A stretch of 64,000 bases of DNA, taken from Sphingobacterium sp. HMA12 (GTDB lineage: Bacteria; Bacteroidota; Bacteroidia; Sphingobacteriales; Sphingobacteriaceae). Position numbers and translations under genes: made by a program. The number at the start of each line of letters is the position of its first letter. Position 1 is the first letter of the stretch. Shown here piece after piece: positions 36,070-45,406 of this stretch. The stretch lies in contig NZ_BEYR01000009.1 of NCBI RefSeq assembly GCF_002933815.1, positions 74,273 through 138,272 on the forward strand. Direction: 5' to 3'. A model generated the notes under the pieces. It was not told where the DNA came from, did no database searches, and saw nothing but the letters and a program-made list of their open reading frames with translations.

Positions 36070-36723
36070 CTACCCAAAGACTAATTCTCCAAAGAATTGA
36101 GGCAAATGGAAATTAGGAGTTGGATTATCTATTTTATTCCATGACAGAAAATGCGGATTTTTCAGGTTATCCCCACACTTGTAGAAGTTTCCGTGTATTG
36201 TTTTCCCCTTCAGATCACTTGTATCATCAAATTTAAATACAGCTAGCGGAATAACCTGTATCATGCTCCACCGCTTGTCAGTGCCGCTATGGCGCTCAAT
36301 CATGGAAAATGCCTGTACCGTCTCTATTTCAGCTACACTAAGTCTGTTTCTCGTTGATTTATCGGGTGATCCATAACCGATCAAACCAGTTCCTATTAAA
36401 TTAAATTCGATGTTATAATAATGTTTTCGATCGTCAAACGAAATGAAAAATTCCACACAACTATCCTCCCAAACATTTTGATTGACATCCGAGTAATTTC
36501 CGCGCAATTGCTCCTCTGAGACATCAAACCGCAACAACAGTTCATTTTGTGTATAACCGATCTTAAATTTTACCTGTGGCTTATAAGGATACGACTCGCT
36601 CCAATTACTATGGTCTAGTGTATGCCATTCGAAATCGCCGACAAGATCCGAAAGCTGATTAAAATTGAGACTGCCTGTTAAATTTGATGCGATAGGCAGC
36701 ATGGTTAGTTTCTTCATATCCAA
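36070..36723 (-). CDS. CBM9-like carbohydrate-binding protein
   Basis: A 217-residue protein without a signal peptide. A beta-sandwich of the DOMON/CBM9-like type runs through it, with KFKIGYTQNELLLRFDV, VWEDSCVEFFISF and the late GNFYKCGDN and HFLSWNKIDNP segments. Related proteins bind sugars or occur as accessory domains of glycosidases. The lack of export suggests a cytoplasmic or unrecognised role. It follows the NahK-like gene on the same strand, but a terminator separates them. Confidence 0.72.
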   Translation of the reverse strand: MDMKKLTMLPIASNLTGSLNFNQLSDLVGDFEWHTLDHSNWSESYPYKPQVKFKIGYTQNELLLRFDVSEEQLRGNYSDVNQNVWEDSCVEFFISFDDRKHYYNIEFNLIGTGLIGYGSPDKSTRNRLSVAEIETVQAFSMIERHSGTDKRWSMIQVIPLAVFKFDDTSDLKGKTIHGNFYKCGDNLKNPHFLSWNKIDNPTPNFHLPQFFGELVFG

Positions 36724-36732
36724 TAAAGTTAA

Positions 36733-36766
36733 GAAAAAGAAGCTTCATCGTACGATGGAAGCTTCT
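36733..36766 (-). terminator. Terminator of the NahK-like kinase gene
   Basis: On the minus strand GAAGCTTCCATCG and CGATGAAGCTTC form a stem with one bulged base and a tight loop, followed by five T. It lies between the kinase and CBM9-like genes. Confidence 0.8.
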
Positions 36767-36790
36767 CAAAATATTAAAGGTATAAAATCG

Positions 36791-37897
36791 TTAAATACAA
36801 TCAAAAATTACCTTTCTCATAAATTCCTCATTCTTTTCCATCTCCTCTACCAATTTCAATTGCGTATTTGTGCGCACCAAATTATGACCGTCATATTTGG
36901 TCTTATAATAATGATCACCTTCGATGTAATCGGTCAGGAAACGTACACCTTGCATATAGGGCAATAAAAAGGCGCCGTCGACCAAGGTTTCTTTTTCCAA
37001 GGTCGTGAGAAATTCATTTGCCTCTTCCAAATAGCCCTCTGCATACGCTTTATACAACGAAAGATTCAGCACGATCTTCGACACATCTTTCTCATCCTCG
37101 GCAACAGGATTAATAATGGTACGTATAGCATCCCCAAAATCATAGGCAACATATCCCGGCATTACTGTATCCAGATCAATCACACATTGCATTTTATCGT
37201 GGACATCCAGCAGCACATTATTAAATTTTGTATCGTTATGTGTAATGCGTAAGGGCAATGCAGCTTTATTTCCTAGTTCCAGAATCGTTTTCATACGATC
37301 TTCACGGCTAAATATAAAATCCAGTTTATCTTTAACCAGACCAACACGTTGGCAGACGTCCAGTGCGATAGCCTTCCTAAGGTTATCAAGCCGGAATTCT
37401 ATATTATGAAAATTAGGAAGTACTTCAACAATCCGGGAAGCATCGAGGTCTGAAAGCTGCTTCTGAAACAGTCCAAAGGCACGTCCGCCTTCGGCCGCCT
37501 GAACCTCCGTCTCCACGATATCATAGCTCTTTGTATCCTCGATCAGGATAAACATACGCCAGTAATTCCCCTGACTGTCCTTCGTATATAACTTGCCCTC
37601 CTGTGTAGGAATGATTGTCAGGACATGATCGCTGACCCGTTTTCCTTCAGCAACTTTTACTTTCTTACTAAGATGTTTTGTTACAATTTCTATGTTGTGC
37701 ATTAAACCGTCGACATTTGGAAAAACGTGATGGTTAATGCGTTGCAATAAATGCGATATCCCACTATTTACGGAAGTAATTACACGGTAAGTATCATTGA
37801 TATGACCAGAACCAAAAGGCTGCACTGAAATGATATCTCCTTCTAATGTGAATTGTTTTGCTGCGTTCTCTACTACTAATTGGTTAAAATCAGACAT
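36791..37897 (-). CDS. NahK-like sugar kinase (APH fold)
   Basis: A 368-residue phosphotransferase of the aminoglycoside/choline kinase fold. The catalytic loop is ITHNDTKFNNVLLD (about residues 220-233) and the metal-binding aspartate lies in CVIDLDTVMPGYVAYDFGD. This segment closely resembles N-acetylhexosamine 1-kinase (NahK), which makes GlcNAc-1-P or GalNAc-1-P. The N-terminal P-loop-like GSGHINDTYRV is also typical. The gene is divergent from a GH109 GalNAc-releasing glycosidase across a region with two operator-like sites (37975-38018), which makes an N-acetylhexosamine substrate plausible. This is inference; other sugars are possible. Confidence 0.75.
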   Translation of the reverse strand: MSDFNQLVVENAAKQFTLEGDIISVQPFGSGHINDTYRVITSVNSGISHLLQRINHHVFPNVDGLMHNIEIVTKHLSKKVKVAEGKRVSDHVLTIIPTQEGKLYTKDSQGNYWRMFILIEDTKSYDIVETEVQAAEGGRAFGLFQKQLSDLDASRIVEVLPNFHNIEFRLDNLRKAIALDVCQRVGLVKDKLDFIFSREDRMKTILELGNKAALPLRITHNDTKFNNVLLDVHDKMQCVIDLDTVMPGYVAYDFGDAIRTIINPVAEDEKDVSKIVLNLSLYKAYAEGYLEEANEFLTTLEKETLVDGAFLLPYMQGVRFLTDYIEGDHYYKTKYDGHNLVRTNTQLKLVEEMEKNEEFMRKVIFDCI

Positions 37898-37974
37898 TAA
37901 ACTATGTTTTTTAAATCATCAATGTGCTTGCAATATCACAAATTGAATTAATAAATGATAATTTTTATTTCAAT

Positions 37975-37986
37975 CAAACGATTGCA
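37975..37986. promoter_or_regulatory. Operator-like site 1 (CAAACGATTGCA)
   Basis: A pseudo-palindrome CAAaCGaTTG of the kind bound by LacI-family regulators. Its first 10 bases form a perfect inverted pair with site 2, with centres 32 bp apart (about three helical turns), in the divergent gap between the kinase and GH109. Confidence 0.55.
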
Positions 37987-38006
37987 TGAAATTTAATAAA
38001 TTTAAA

Positions 38007-38018
38007 CAATCGTTTGCA
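38007..38018. promoter_or_regulatory. Operator-like site 2 (CAATCGTTTGCA)
   Basis: The inverted partner of site 1, lying 26 nt before the GH109 -7 box TATATTTG (38044-38051), about at the upstream edge of the -33 region. Binding of one regulator here would control GH109 and possibly the kinase. Confidence 0.55.
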
Positions 38019-38043
38019 CTTTCATTTATAGCAAATGAAATAA

Positions 38044-38051
38044 TATATTTG
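38044..38051 (+). promoter_or_regulatory. Putative -7 box of the GH109 gene (TATATTTG)
   Basis: An exact TAnnTTTG match 77 nt upstream of the GH109 ATG. The position for a -33 box has TTCA instead of TTTG, consistent with an activated or weak promoter. Confidence 0.5.
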
Positions 38052-38128
38052 TTGATAAGAGCCAGTCTCATAGATGGTTCTTATCAAAGATAAATAACTA
38101 ATATACAAACTCCTCATATCTCAAAACA

Positions 38129-39475
38129 ATGGATAGAAGAAATTTCATCAAATCAACGGCCATCACTACCGCTGGAATCGGCGTTCTTTCAAGCACTGAC
38201 TTATTCGCCCAAACCAATGGAAAAATAAAAATCGGCTTTATCGGAGTCGGCCTACGCGGACGTAACCATGTTCAGATTGCCTTAAACAGAGACGATTTAG
38301 AAATTGTGGCTGTATGTGATACACAAGAAGAATCTCTTGCACAATGCCGCAAACAGTTCAATGCCAAAGGTACCAAACTTCCAAAAGAGTATACAGGAGA
38401 CGTAGATGCTTACAAAAAAATGCTAAGCAGTGAAAAATTAGATGCTGTAATCATCGCAACACCTTGGCAATTTCACAAAGACCAAGCTATTGATGCCATG
38501 AAAGCAGGTTTATATGTCGGCTGTGAAGTTATCGCTGGCCTAACCGTACAAGACCACTGGGATGTCGTAAAAGCATCCGAAGAAACTGGCAAACCGTACA
38601 TGACATTGGAAAATGTTGCTTTCCGTCGCGATGTACTTGCTGTTTTAAATATGCACAGACAGGGCTTGTTCGGGGAATTGTTACATCTTGAAGGCGGTTA
38701 TCAACATGATTTACGTGAAGTTCTATTCAATGACGGAAAGAATTATTACGGACATGGTGTTGAGTACGGAACGAAGGCAATTTCGGAAGCACAGTGGCGT
38801 ACGCAGTTCAACATTGACCAAGATGGCGACCTTTACCCGACACACGGTTTAGGTCCGATCATGCAATTTGTTGACATCAACAAAGGCAATAGATTTACCC
38901 ACATTACATCATACTCAAGTAAAGCGCGTGGCTTGGCGGCTTATGTCAATAAAGTATCTCCGGGACATCCAAATAGTAAACTAAACTATAAAAACGGAGA
39001 CATTACACAAACCATGTTGCAATGTGCAAACGGGGAAACGATGTTATTGACACACGATACGCATTTACCAAGACCTTATTCTATCGGTTTCCGTGTGCAG
39101 GGTACTGATGGTATCTGGATGGACGTCGCTAAAGGCATCCACATTGAAGGTAAATCCAAACCGCATACTTGGGATTCAGCAGACGAATGGGTTAAAAAAT
39201 ATGACCACCCGATCTGGAAAAAATATGAAGAATTAGCGAATGGTTCAGGTCATGGGGGCATGGACTGGTTTGTGTTCAACGCTTTTATCCAAGCGGTAAA
39301 GCAAAAAGTTCAGACGCCGATCGACGTTTATGATTCCGTGACCATGAGTGCAGTATTCCCACTTTCTACTGAGTCCATCAAAAAAGGAAATAAAACATTA
39401 GAGTTCCCAGATTTCACAAAAGGAAAATGGAGAACAAAGAAAAATACCTTTATGCTCGATGATAGCGGTATGTAA
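38129..39475 (+). CDS. GH109-type alpha-N-acetylgalactosaminidase (Gfo/Idh/MocA fold)
   Basis: A 448-residue NAD-dependent glycosidase. It begins with a twin-arginine signal, MDRRNFIKSTAITTAGIGV. The Rossmann domain follows with IGFIGVGLRGRNHVQIA, then the GH109 marks YQHDLREVLFNDGKNY, YPTHGLGPIMQF and NRFTHITSYSSKARGLA. GH109 enzymes remove terminal alpha-GalNAc, such as blood group A antigen, through a transient oxidation. The Tat signal implies export folded with NAD. It is divergent from the NahK-like kinase. The gene has a hairpin terminator at 39494-39534. Confidence 0.88.
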   Translation: MDRRNFIKSTAITTAGIGVLSSTDLFAQTNGKIKIGFIGVGLRGRNHVQIALNRDDLEIVAVCDTQEESLAQCRKQFNAKGTKLPKEYTGDVDAYKKMLSSEKLDAVIIATPWQFHKDQAIDAMKAGLYVGCEVIAGLTVQDHWDVVKASEETGKPYMTLENVAFRRDVLAVLNMHRQGLFGELLHLEGGYQHDLREVLFNDGKNYYGHGVEYGTKAISEAQWRTQFNIDQDGDLYPTHGLGPIMQFVDINKGNRFTHITSYSSKARGLAAYVNKVSPGHPNSKLNYKNGDITQTMLQCANGETMLLTHDTHLPRPYSIGFRVQGTDGIWMDVAKGIHIEGKSKPHTWDSADEWVKKYDHPIWKKYEELANGSGHGGMDWFVFNAFIQAVKQKVQTPIDVYDSVTMSAVFPLSTESIKKGNKTLEFPDFTKGKWRTKKNTFMLDDSGM

Positions 39476-39493
39476 AATCAAAAAATAATATAA

Positions 39494-39534
39494 ACGAAAG
39501 AAGCTGTATCCCGGAAAGATACAGCTTCTTTCGT
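39494..39534 (+). terminator. Terminator of the GH109 gene
   Basis: ACGAAAGAAGCTGTATC and GATACAGCTTCTTTCGT form a perfect 17-bp stem around a 7-nt loop. It lies 19 nt past the stop. Confidence 0.8.
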
Positions 39535-39622
39535 TGTACCATTTAATATAATCCCGATAGTACTACCATTTAGCCTACCTTTTTCTTAAATTAGCCTTCA
39601 CAAACAATTTTTCGATAACATT

Positions 39623-40915
39623 ATGCTCACTGAAGCAATTATAATCTTAGTACTAATCATCTTAAATGGAATCCTGTCTGCCTCTGAGATTTCAATCGTA
39701 TCCAGCAGAAAAGCGCGTTTACAGGCCGAGAGCGACAAAGATAATCCTGCCGCCAAGATTGCACTTCATCTCAAGGAATCCCCCAACAGCTTCCTGTCAA
39801 CAGTGCAAATAGGGATCACTTTGATCGGTATTTTAACGGGTTTCTTTTCTGGGGGCAGCATCTCTGCGTACCTGATCGAAGTTTTTAATAAATCGAGCAT
39901 ACTCGCCCCCTACAGTCAACAGCTGGCGGTTATTCTGGTGGTACTGATCATTACCTATTTTTCATTGGTTCTTGGTGAACTGGTGCCAAAGCGTATCGGG
40001 ATGGCTATTCCTGAAAAATATGCTATGCTCATTGCCTACCCTATGAATTTGCTCAGCAAGATTGTAAAGCCTTTTGTCTGGTTATTGAGTGCCTCTACTG
40101 AATTTATTGTCAAGATACTCAATATCAAGAGTACGGGAAACAGTGTTACCGAAGAAGAGATCAAAGCATTGGTGGATGAGGGGGTCGATAGTGGCGTGAT
40201 TGAAGGTATTGAGCATGATATTGTGGATCGCCTCCTAAGTTTAGGCGACAAAAAGGCCATCAATCTGATGACTCACCGTAAGCACATTGTATTTTTGGAT
40301 CTAGAGGACAGCTTTGAGGAAAATAGACAGATTATCCTTGATAGTGACCATTCCATCTATCCCGTCTGCGAAGGTGGACTTGACAATATCAAAGGAGTGG
40401 TCCATGTCAAATCCCTGCTTAGGCAATGTTTTCAAAATAAGCCTTTTAATCTCCGGGAGCTCCTGCTTCCGATCAAATTTGTCAATGAATTCAGCTCTTC
40501 CTACAGCATCATGAATACATTGCGAACATCTCGCGTGCACCAGGCTGTTGTTATCGACGAATACGGCTCACCACAGGGTATCATAACACTACGCGATATC
40601 GTAGGTGATCTCGTTGGTAATATCACCGAAAGCGATATCAGTGTACGCCCGACAATCCGTCAACTGGATAGCGGCGATTATGTCGTGGATGGGCAATACC
40701 AGATTGAGGACCTGCTGGATGAATTTGAAATAGGACTTTCCGAAGAAGATGAAGATGACATTAATAACGTCACTACAGTCGGCGGGTTGGTTTTTCTGTT
40801 GCTAGATCACGTCCCCGAAGAAGGCGAACGCGTACGTTTCAAAAACATGATTTTTGAAGTATTGGATATGGATGGCAATCGTATAGATAAACTATTGTTA
40901 AAAATCGAGGAATAA
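39623..40915 (+). CDS. CNNM/CorC-type hemolysin-family membrane protein
   Basis: A 430-residue protein. An N-terminal DUF21 domain with about four spans (ILVLIILNGILSASEISIV, and LGELVPKRIGMAIPEKYA) is followed by a paired CBS module (about 210-340, with ILDSDHSIYPVCEGG and VVIDEYGSPQGIITLRDIVGD) and a CorC/HlyC C-terminal domain (about 345-425). Family members act in magnesium or cobalt efflux; the name hemolysin is historical. The transported ion is inferred. It is a single gene that ends at a hairpin shared with the POT gene. Confidence 0.9.
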   Translation: MLTEAIIILVLIILNGILSASEISIVSSRKARLQAESDKDNPAAKIALHLKESPNSFLSTVQIGITLIGILTGFFSGGSISAYLIEVFNKSSILAPYSQQLAVILVVLIITYFSLVLGELVPKRIGMAIPEKYAMLIAYPMNLLSKIVKPFVWLLSASTEFIVKILNIKSTGNSVTEEEIKALVDEGVDSGVIEGIEHDIVDRLLSLGDKKAINLMTHRKHIVFLDLEDSFEENRQIILDSDHSIYPVCEGGLDNIKGVVHVKSLLRQCFQNKPFNLRELLLPIKFVNEFSSSYSIMNTLRTSRVHQAVVIDEYGSPQGIITLRDIVGDLVGNITESDISVRPTIRQLDSGDYVVDGQYQIEDLLDEFEIGLSEEDEDDINNVTTVGGLVFLLLDHVPEEGERVRFKNMIFEVLDMDGNRIDKLLLKIEE

Positions 40916-40938
40916 AAAGGAACTTATCCTTTTCACTA

Positions 40939-40978
40939 ACGACAAAGGGCCGATCAGTTATGATCAGCCCTTTGTCGT
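40939..40978. terminator. Hairpin between CNNM gene and POT gene
   Basis: ACGACAAAGGGC/GCCCTTTGTCGT extended by GATCA/TGATC with one mismatch and a GTTA loop. The convergent position suggests a shared terminator, though the U-tract is short. Confidence 0.65.
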
Positions 40979-40996
40979 TACTATATTATGACAGTA

Positions 40997-42586
40997 TTAG
41001 TTAATGCCGTGCATCATCTTTTTCAAGATCGGATTCAACACGATCAAAATCAATGCAGCAATACAGGGTACAATTGTAAAAATTCCGAAGAAATAAGACA
41101 TTGAATGAGTCTCTGTAATTTTGTCGATATATGCACCTAGAAATCCACCAATAAGATTTGCGATGGCAGATGCACAAAACCAGAAGCCAAATAGCAGTCC
41201 CAAAAACTTCTTAGGAGACAATTTACTCACATAAGAAAGTCCCACAGGCGACAGGCACAATTCGCCGCTGGTATGGAAGAAATACGCCAATATCAACCAA
41301 ATCATACTTACGGAAGCAGTCTTAGCTCCCTGAGGGATAGAGAGGCTACCGTAAGATAGTGCCGCAAAACCAATACCGACCAAGATCAATCCCAAAGCAA
41401 ATTTAATCGGTCCAGATGGGTTCCACACTTTTTCCCAGAACTTACTAAAGCTTGATGCAAGGGTAATGATAAAGAATGAATTTAAAATTTGGAACCAAGA
41501 AACGGTCACCTCAGTGTTTACGGCTGTAAATTCACGGTGTACTTTCCAGATACAAAGGACCCAGATAATAGCAAATGAAATTCCTGTAAAAATTATTGTC
41601 GAGGGATATTTCGAATAAATTTTTCGCGCCAACGAAACGAGTACTCCCGTAATCACCACAATAGGAAATATAGTCAGGGCAGCATCCAGCCAGCGAAAAC
41701 CCGAAGCCATACTGCCGCTCAGCAGCCGTTGTGTATAATCCTTGGCAAAGATTGTCATGGATCCTCCGGCCTGCTCAAAAGCCAAGAAAAACACGATACT
41801 AGCGATCATTAGAACTGCCACAACGATCAGACGATCACGGACGATATGCGCCGGCGTCTCTTCTTCACTTTCTTCGTGCGCATGTACTTTCTTGTCATGA
41901 TCCGCCTGAATTACTTTAGGTGATTCACCTATAATTCCAAAAATACGCTGGCCAAAATAGAACTGAATCATTCCAAAAAACATAAATACACCCGCGAGTC
42001 CAAAGCCATAATGCCAACCGATTTTCTCACCGATATAACCACAAAGAAGCATCCCCAGAAATGCTCCACCATTGATCCCCATGTAGAAGATCGTATAGCC
42101 TGCATCCTTCTTCGGACTTGTATCAGGGTATAGTTTACCTACCATCGATGATATATTCGGTTTAAACATACCGTTACCTAAAATCATCAAAATAAGACCA
42201 AGAAAAAAGAAACCCTTCGAAGCGCCTTCCAGCGCCATGGATGCATGCCCTAGGGTCATGATCAAAGCGCCTATTAAAATCGCCTTTTTATATCCTGTCA
42301 ACCGGTCCGCAATCATTCCGCCAAAAAGGGGTGTGAGATAAACAGCAAATGTATACAATCCGTATAGTTTCATCGCCTCTGCATTCGTCCATTGCCATCC
42401 ATGTTGTGCGATGGTCGAGATGAGAAAATTAACCAACAGCGCACGCATACCATAATAGCTAAAACGCTCCCACATCTCGGTAAAGAATAGCACAAATAGT
42501 CCGGCAGGATGCCCATTTACCATCTTGTCATCTATCCCCTGCTTGGCCAGATGTGCTACAAGAACTTGATCTTTTTCTTGATTCAT
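40997..42586 (-). CDS. POT family peptide transporter
   Basis: A 529-residue proton-coupled peptide transporter. It has EMWERFSYYGMRALL (the full ExxERxxYY proton motif), the PTR signature FYMGINGGAFLGMLL, and the late ELCLSPVGLSYVSKLSP. A charged loop with a His/Glu cluster (HAHEESEEETPAH, about 226-240) separates the two halves. It is clearly a recent duplicate of the next gene upstream (42670-44244), with which it shares long identical stretches. It should import di- and tripeptides. Confidence 0.92.
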   Translation of the reverse strand: MNQEKDQVLVAHLAKQGIDDKMVNGHPAGLFVLFFTEMWERFSYYGMRALLVNFLISTIAQHGWQWTNAEAMKLYGLYTFAVYLTPLFGGMIADRLTGYKKAILIGALIMTLGHASMALEGASKGFFFLGLILMILGNGMFKPNISSMVGKLYPDTSPKKDAGYTIFYMGINGGAFLGMLLCGYIGEKIGWHYGFGLAGVFMFFGMIQFYFGQRIFGIIGESPKVIQADHDKKVHAHEESEEETPAHIVRDRLIVVAVLMIASIVFFLAFEQAGGSMTIFAKDYTQRLLSGSMASGFRWLDAALTIFPIVVITGVLVSLARKIYSKYPSTIIFTGISFAIIWVLCIWKVHREFTAVNTEVTVSWFQILNSFFIITLASSFSKFWEKVWNPSGPIKFALGLILVGIGFAALSYGSLSIPQGAKTASVSMIWLILAYFFHTSGELCLSPVGLSYVSKLSPKKFLGLLFGFWFCASAIANLIGGFLGAYIDKITETHSMSYFFGIFTIVPCIAALILIVLNPILKKMMHGIN

Positions 42587-42669
42587 ATAATTTCAATAAT
42601 TGTTTTATAACTCAGGTTTTGTTTTTAATTTGATAAAAATCGCATGAAGATACACTATTTTTCTATGAA

Positions 42670-44244
42670 TTAGTCAATTCCATGCATCATCTTTTTTATT
42701 TTTTTATTACCAAGCAGCAGAAATACAGCCGCTATCATGGGTATGACCGTAAACACCGCAAAGAAAAATGACATGGAATGTGATTCGGTTATTTTATCAA
42801 TGTAAGAACCGATAAACCCACCGATAAAATTAGCGATGGCATTGGCACAAAACCAAAAGCCAAATAGCAGTCCCAGGAATTTCTTTGGTGACAATTTACT
42901 TACATAAGACAAGCCCACAGGGCCAATGCACAGCTCACCAACGGTATGGAAAAAGTAGGCCAGCACCAACCAGATCATACTGACCGAAGCTGTCTTCGCT
43001 CCTGTTGGAATCTCAGCGCTCCCCATGGACAAGGCAGCAAATCCAATGCCCACCAAAGTCAAGCCCATGGCAAACTTAATCGGTCCGGAAGGATTCCAGA
43101 CGCGTTCCCAAATCTTGCTAAAAGAAGTCGCCAGTGTAATGATAAAGAAAGAATTGAGCATAGGAAACCAGGACACGGTCACTTCCGAATTCATACCATA
43201 GTATTCGCGATAGATTTTCCATAGGCACAAAGACCAGATAATCACAAATGAAATGCTGGAGAAGAGTATAATTAAAGGATATTTACGAATTATTTTCTTA
43301 GCCAGTACCAACAGTACTCCAGTAATGACAACAATAGGCACGATTGTTAAGGCAAAATCTGCCCACTTAAAAATGGTAGCAGCCCCGCCGCTCAATACAC
43401 GCTGGGTGTAGTTTTTGGCAAATATGGTCATTGAGCCCCCAGCTTGTTCAAAAGCCAAATGGAATACAATACTTGAAAACATAAAAATAGCAATGACCAA
43501 CAGCCGGTCACGTACAATATGTTTTGGATGTTCATCCTCAGGATTTATCTCCTCCGAAACAGTATTTTCTTTCTCCGGTGTATCACCTATTTTTCCAAAA
43601 ATTCGTTGTGCAAAGTAAAACTGCAACATCCCCAAAAACATAAATATTCCAGCAAGTCCAAAACCATAATGCCAGCCTATTTTTTCCCCAATATAACCGC
43701 ACAGCATCATTCCCAGGAAAGCACCACCGTTGATCCCCATGTAGAAGATCGTATATCCGGCATCTTTTTTCCCACCCCTATCGGGATAAAGTTTACCCAC
43801 CATCGACGAAATATTGGGTTTGAACAGACCATTTCCCAGAACGATAAGTACCAATCCCGCGAGAAAGAAATTTTTGTTGAATCCCTCCATAGCCATCGAA
43901 ATATGGCCGAGGGTCATGATGATCGCGCCTACCATAATGGACTTTTTATAGCCGGTCAACCGATCCGCAATAATTCCACCAAACAAAGGCGTTAAAAATA
44001 CCATACCTGTGTATAGGCCATACAGTTTCATTGCTTCCGAATTTGTCCAGCCCCAGCCATGTTGAGCAATGGTGGAAACCAAAAAATTCACCAATAGTGC
44101 ACGCATGCCGTAATAACTAAAACGTTCCCACATTTCAGTAAAAAACAAGACAAATAATCCTGCAGGATGCCCTTTCACCAACACTTGTTCAGCGCCCACT
44201 TTATTTAAATGAGATTCCAGAACAGCATCTTTTTCAAAATTCAT
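42670..44244 (-). CDS. POT family peptide transporter (tandem copy)
   Basis: A 524-residue POT protein, the tandem paralogue of the gene at 40997-42586. It has the same EMWERFSYYGMRALL, FYMGINGGAFLGMM and SYVSKLSPKKFLG motifs. The central loop differs (EKENTVSEEINPEDEHPKH), as does GELCIGPVGLSYV against ELCLSPVGLSYV. The intergenic gap of 83 nt holds no obvious terminator, so the pair may be co-transcribed. Confidence 0.92.
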   Translation of the reverse strand: MNFEKDAVLESHLNKVGAEQVLVKGHPAGLFVLFFTEMWERFSYYGMRALLVNFLVSTIAQHGWGWTNSEAMKLYGLYTGMVFLTPLFGGIIADRLTGYKKSIMVGAIIMTLGHISMAMEGFNKNFFLAGLVLIVLGNGLFKPNISSMVGKLYPDRGGKKDAGYTIFYMGINGGAFLGMMLCGYIGEKIGWHYGFGLAGIFMFLGMLQFYFAQRIFGKIGDTPEKENTVSEEINPEDEHPKHIVRDRLLVIAIFMFSSIVFHLAFEQAGGSMTIFAKNYTQRVLSGGAATIFKWADFALTIVPIVVITGVLLVLAKKIIRKYPLIILFSSISFVIIWSLCLWKIYREYYGMNSEVTVSWFPMLNSFFIITLATSFSKIWERVWNPSGPIKFAMGLTLVGIGFAALSMGSAEIPTGAKTASVSMIWLVLAYFFHTVGELCIGPVGLSYVSKLSPKKFLGLLFGFWFCANAIANFIGGFIGSYIDKITESHSMSFFFAVFTVIPMIAAVFLLLGNKKIKKMMHGID

Positions 44245-44441
44245 GTTTTCTAATCGTTATTTTTCAATATCAGGTAGTGCGATTTCAGCGTATCCATTTT
44301 TAGCCAACCAAGTTACACCATATTCACTGGGCTGTTACAACACATCCGACAAGCGAATCAGTTTGCAAGTTAAATATGGACAAAAATCTATATTCAATTT
44401 AAAACGATCTATCCGTTTGAGGGAAAGACCCTTGTTAAAAG

Positions 44442-44475
44442 CAAAGTTCTTTTCAATCGCATGAAAAGAACTTTG
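44442..44475 (-). terminator. Terminator of the TIM-barrel protein gene
   Basis: CAAAGTTCTTTTCA and TGAAAAGAACTTTG form a perfect 14-bp stem with a 6-nt loop, 16 nt past the stop of the 44492-45382 gene. The following T content on the minus strand is modest. Confidence 0.6.
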
Positions 44476-44491
44476 TGTATGTCTTGTTATA

Positions 44492-45382
44492 TTAGATCAA
44501 TGGACGCAAGCGCTCCAATAATTTTTTAGTTGCGAAGATTCCTTCCTCTTCACTTAATTTGCTTCCTTCATATTCAATGCCTACATATCCTTTGAATTTT
44601 GCCTTTTTCACGATCTTCAGCATGCGTTCATAATCAATTTGGGTTTCATTACCATTGGCATCAAAATCATGTGTTTTGGCACTTACCCCATGCGCATAAG
44701 GCATCAAGTCAGTCACACCCTGGTAACGATCGTATTCATAGAAATTACCCAAATCAGGTAAGCTTCCGCAATATTTACTTCCTACGGCTTTTAAAGTTTT
44801 GGCCAACCAATCACCATGTGAAGAAATACCACCATGATTTTCCACGATGATACTAATACCTGCTTTCTTTCCGATATCAGACAACGCTGTCAAGCTTTCC
44901 ACCACACGTTTGCTGACCTCATCGGGAGTTCCCTTGCCGGCAGCATTTACACGAATGGCGTGACAGCCCAAGAAGTTAGCTGCTGAAATCCATTTGTAAT
45001 GGTTTTGTACGGCTTGTTTTCTTTTGGTCTCATCTTCATCACCTAAATTTCCCTCACCATCAACCATGATCAAGACGTTTCGCACGCCATTATCTTTTGC
45101 ACGCATATTCAGTTCAGTTAGGTAATTGTTATCATTAGCCTTGTCTTTAAAGAATTGATTGACGTACTCTACCCCATAGATACCATATTTTTTTGCTGCT
45201 ACAACCGGAAAATCTAAATTATTCAGATCACCTTTAAACAAGGTTTTATGCAGTGACCATTGCGCCAGGGAAATGTCAAACCAATCTTTCTTTGCTGCGG
45301 CAAAACTCTCCAGCGATGGCGCCAATGCTATACCGGCAGAGGCTAATGCAAGGTTTTTAAGAAAATCTCTTCTAGAATTCAT
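44492..45382 (-). CDS. Tat-exported sugar phosphate isomerase/epimerase family protein
   Basis: A 296-residue xylose-isomerase-type TIM barrel. The N-terminus is a twin-arginine signal (MNSRRDFLKNLALASAGIAL). The barrel includes YGIYGVEYVN, the metal-binding segment ISIIVENHGG (Glu), GSLPDLGNFYEYD (Asp), the SAKTHDFDANG segment (His) and the final YVGIEYEG (Glu). The four metal ligands appear intact, so it is probably active on a sugar, but the substrate is unknown. It follows the LutA-like gene by 24 nt on the same strand. Confidence 0.85.
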   Translation of the reverse strand: MNSRRDFLKNLALASAGIALAPSLESFAAAKKDWFDISLAQWSLHKTLFKGDLNNLDFPVVAAKKYGIYGVEYVNQFFKDKANDNNYLTELNMRAKDNGVRNVLIMVDGEGNLGDEDETKRKQAVQNHYKWISAANFLGCHAIRVNAAGKGTPDEVSKRVVESLTALSDIGKKAGISIIVENHGGISSHGDWLAKTLKAVGSKYCGSLPDLGNFYEYDRYQGVTDLMPYAHGVSAKTHDFDANGNETQIDYERMLKIVKKAKFKGYVGIEYEGSKLSEEEGIFATKKLLERLRPLI

Positions 45383-45406
45383 GTGTTTAGATTTAAAGTG
45401 TGTTAT

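Noticed and set aside
43519-43995. 158-codon plus-strand frame opposite the POT gene at 42670-44244
   Set aside because: It is antisense to a strongly conserved transporter and has no known domain.
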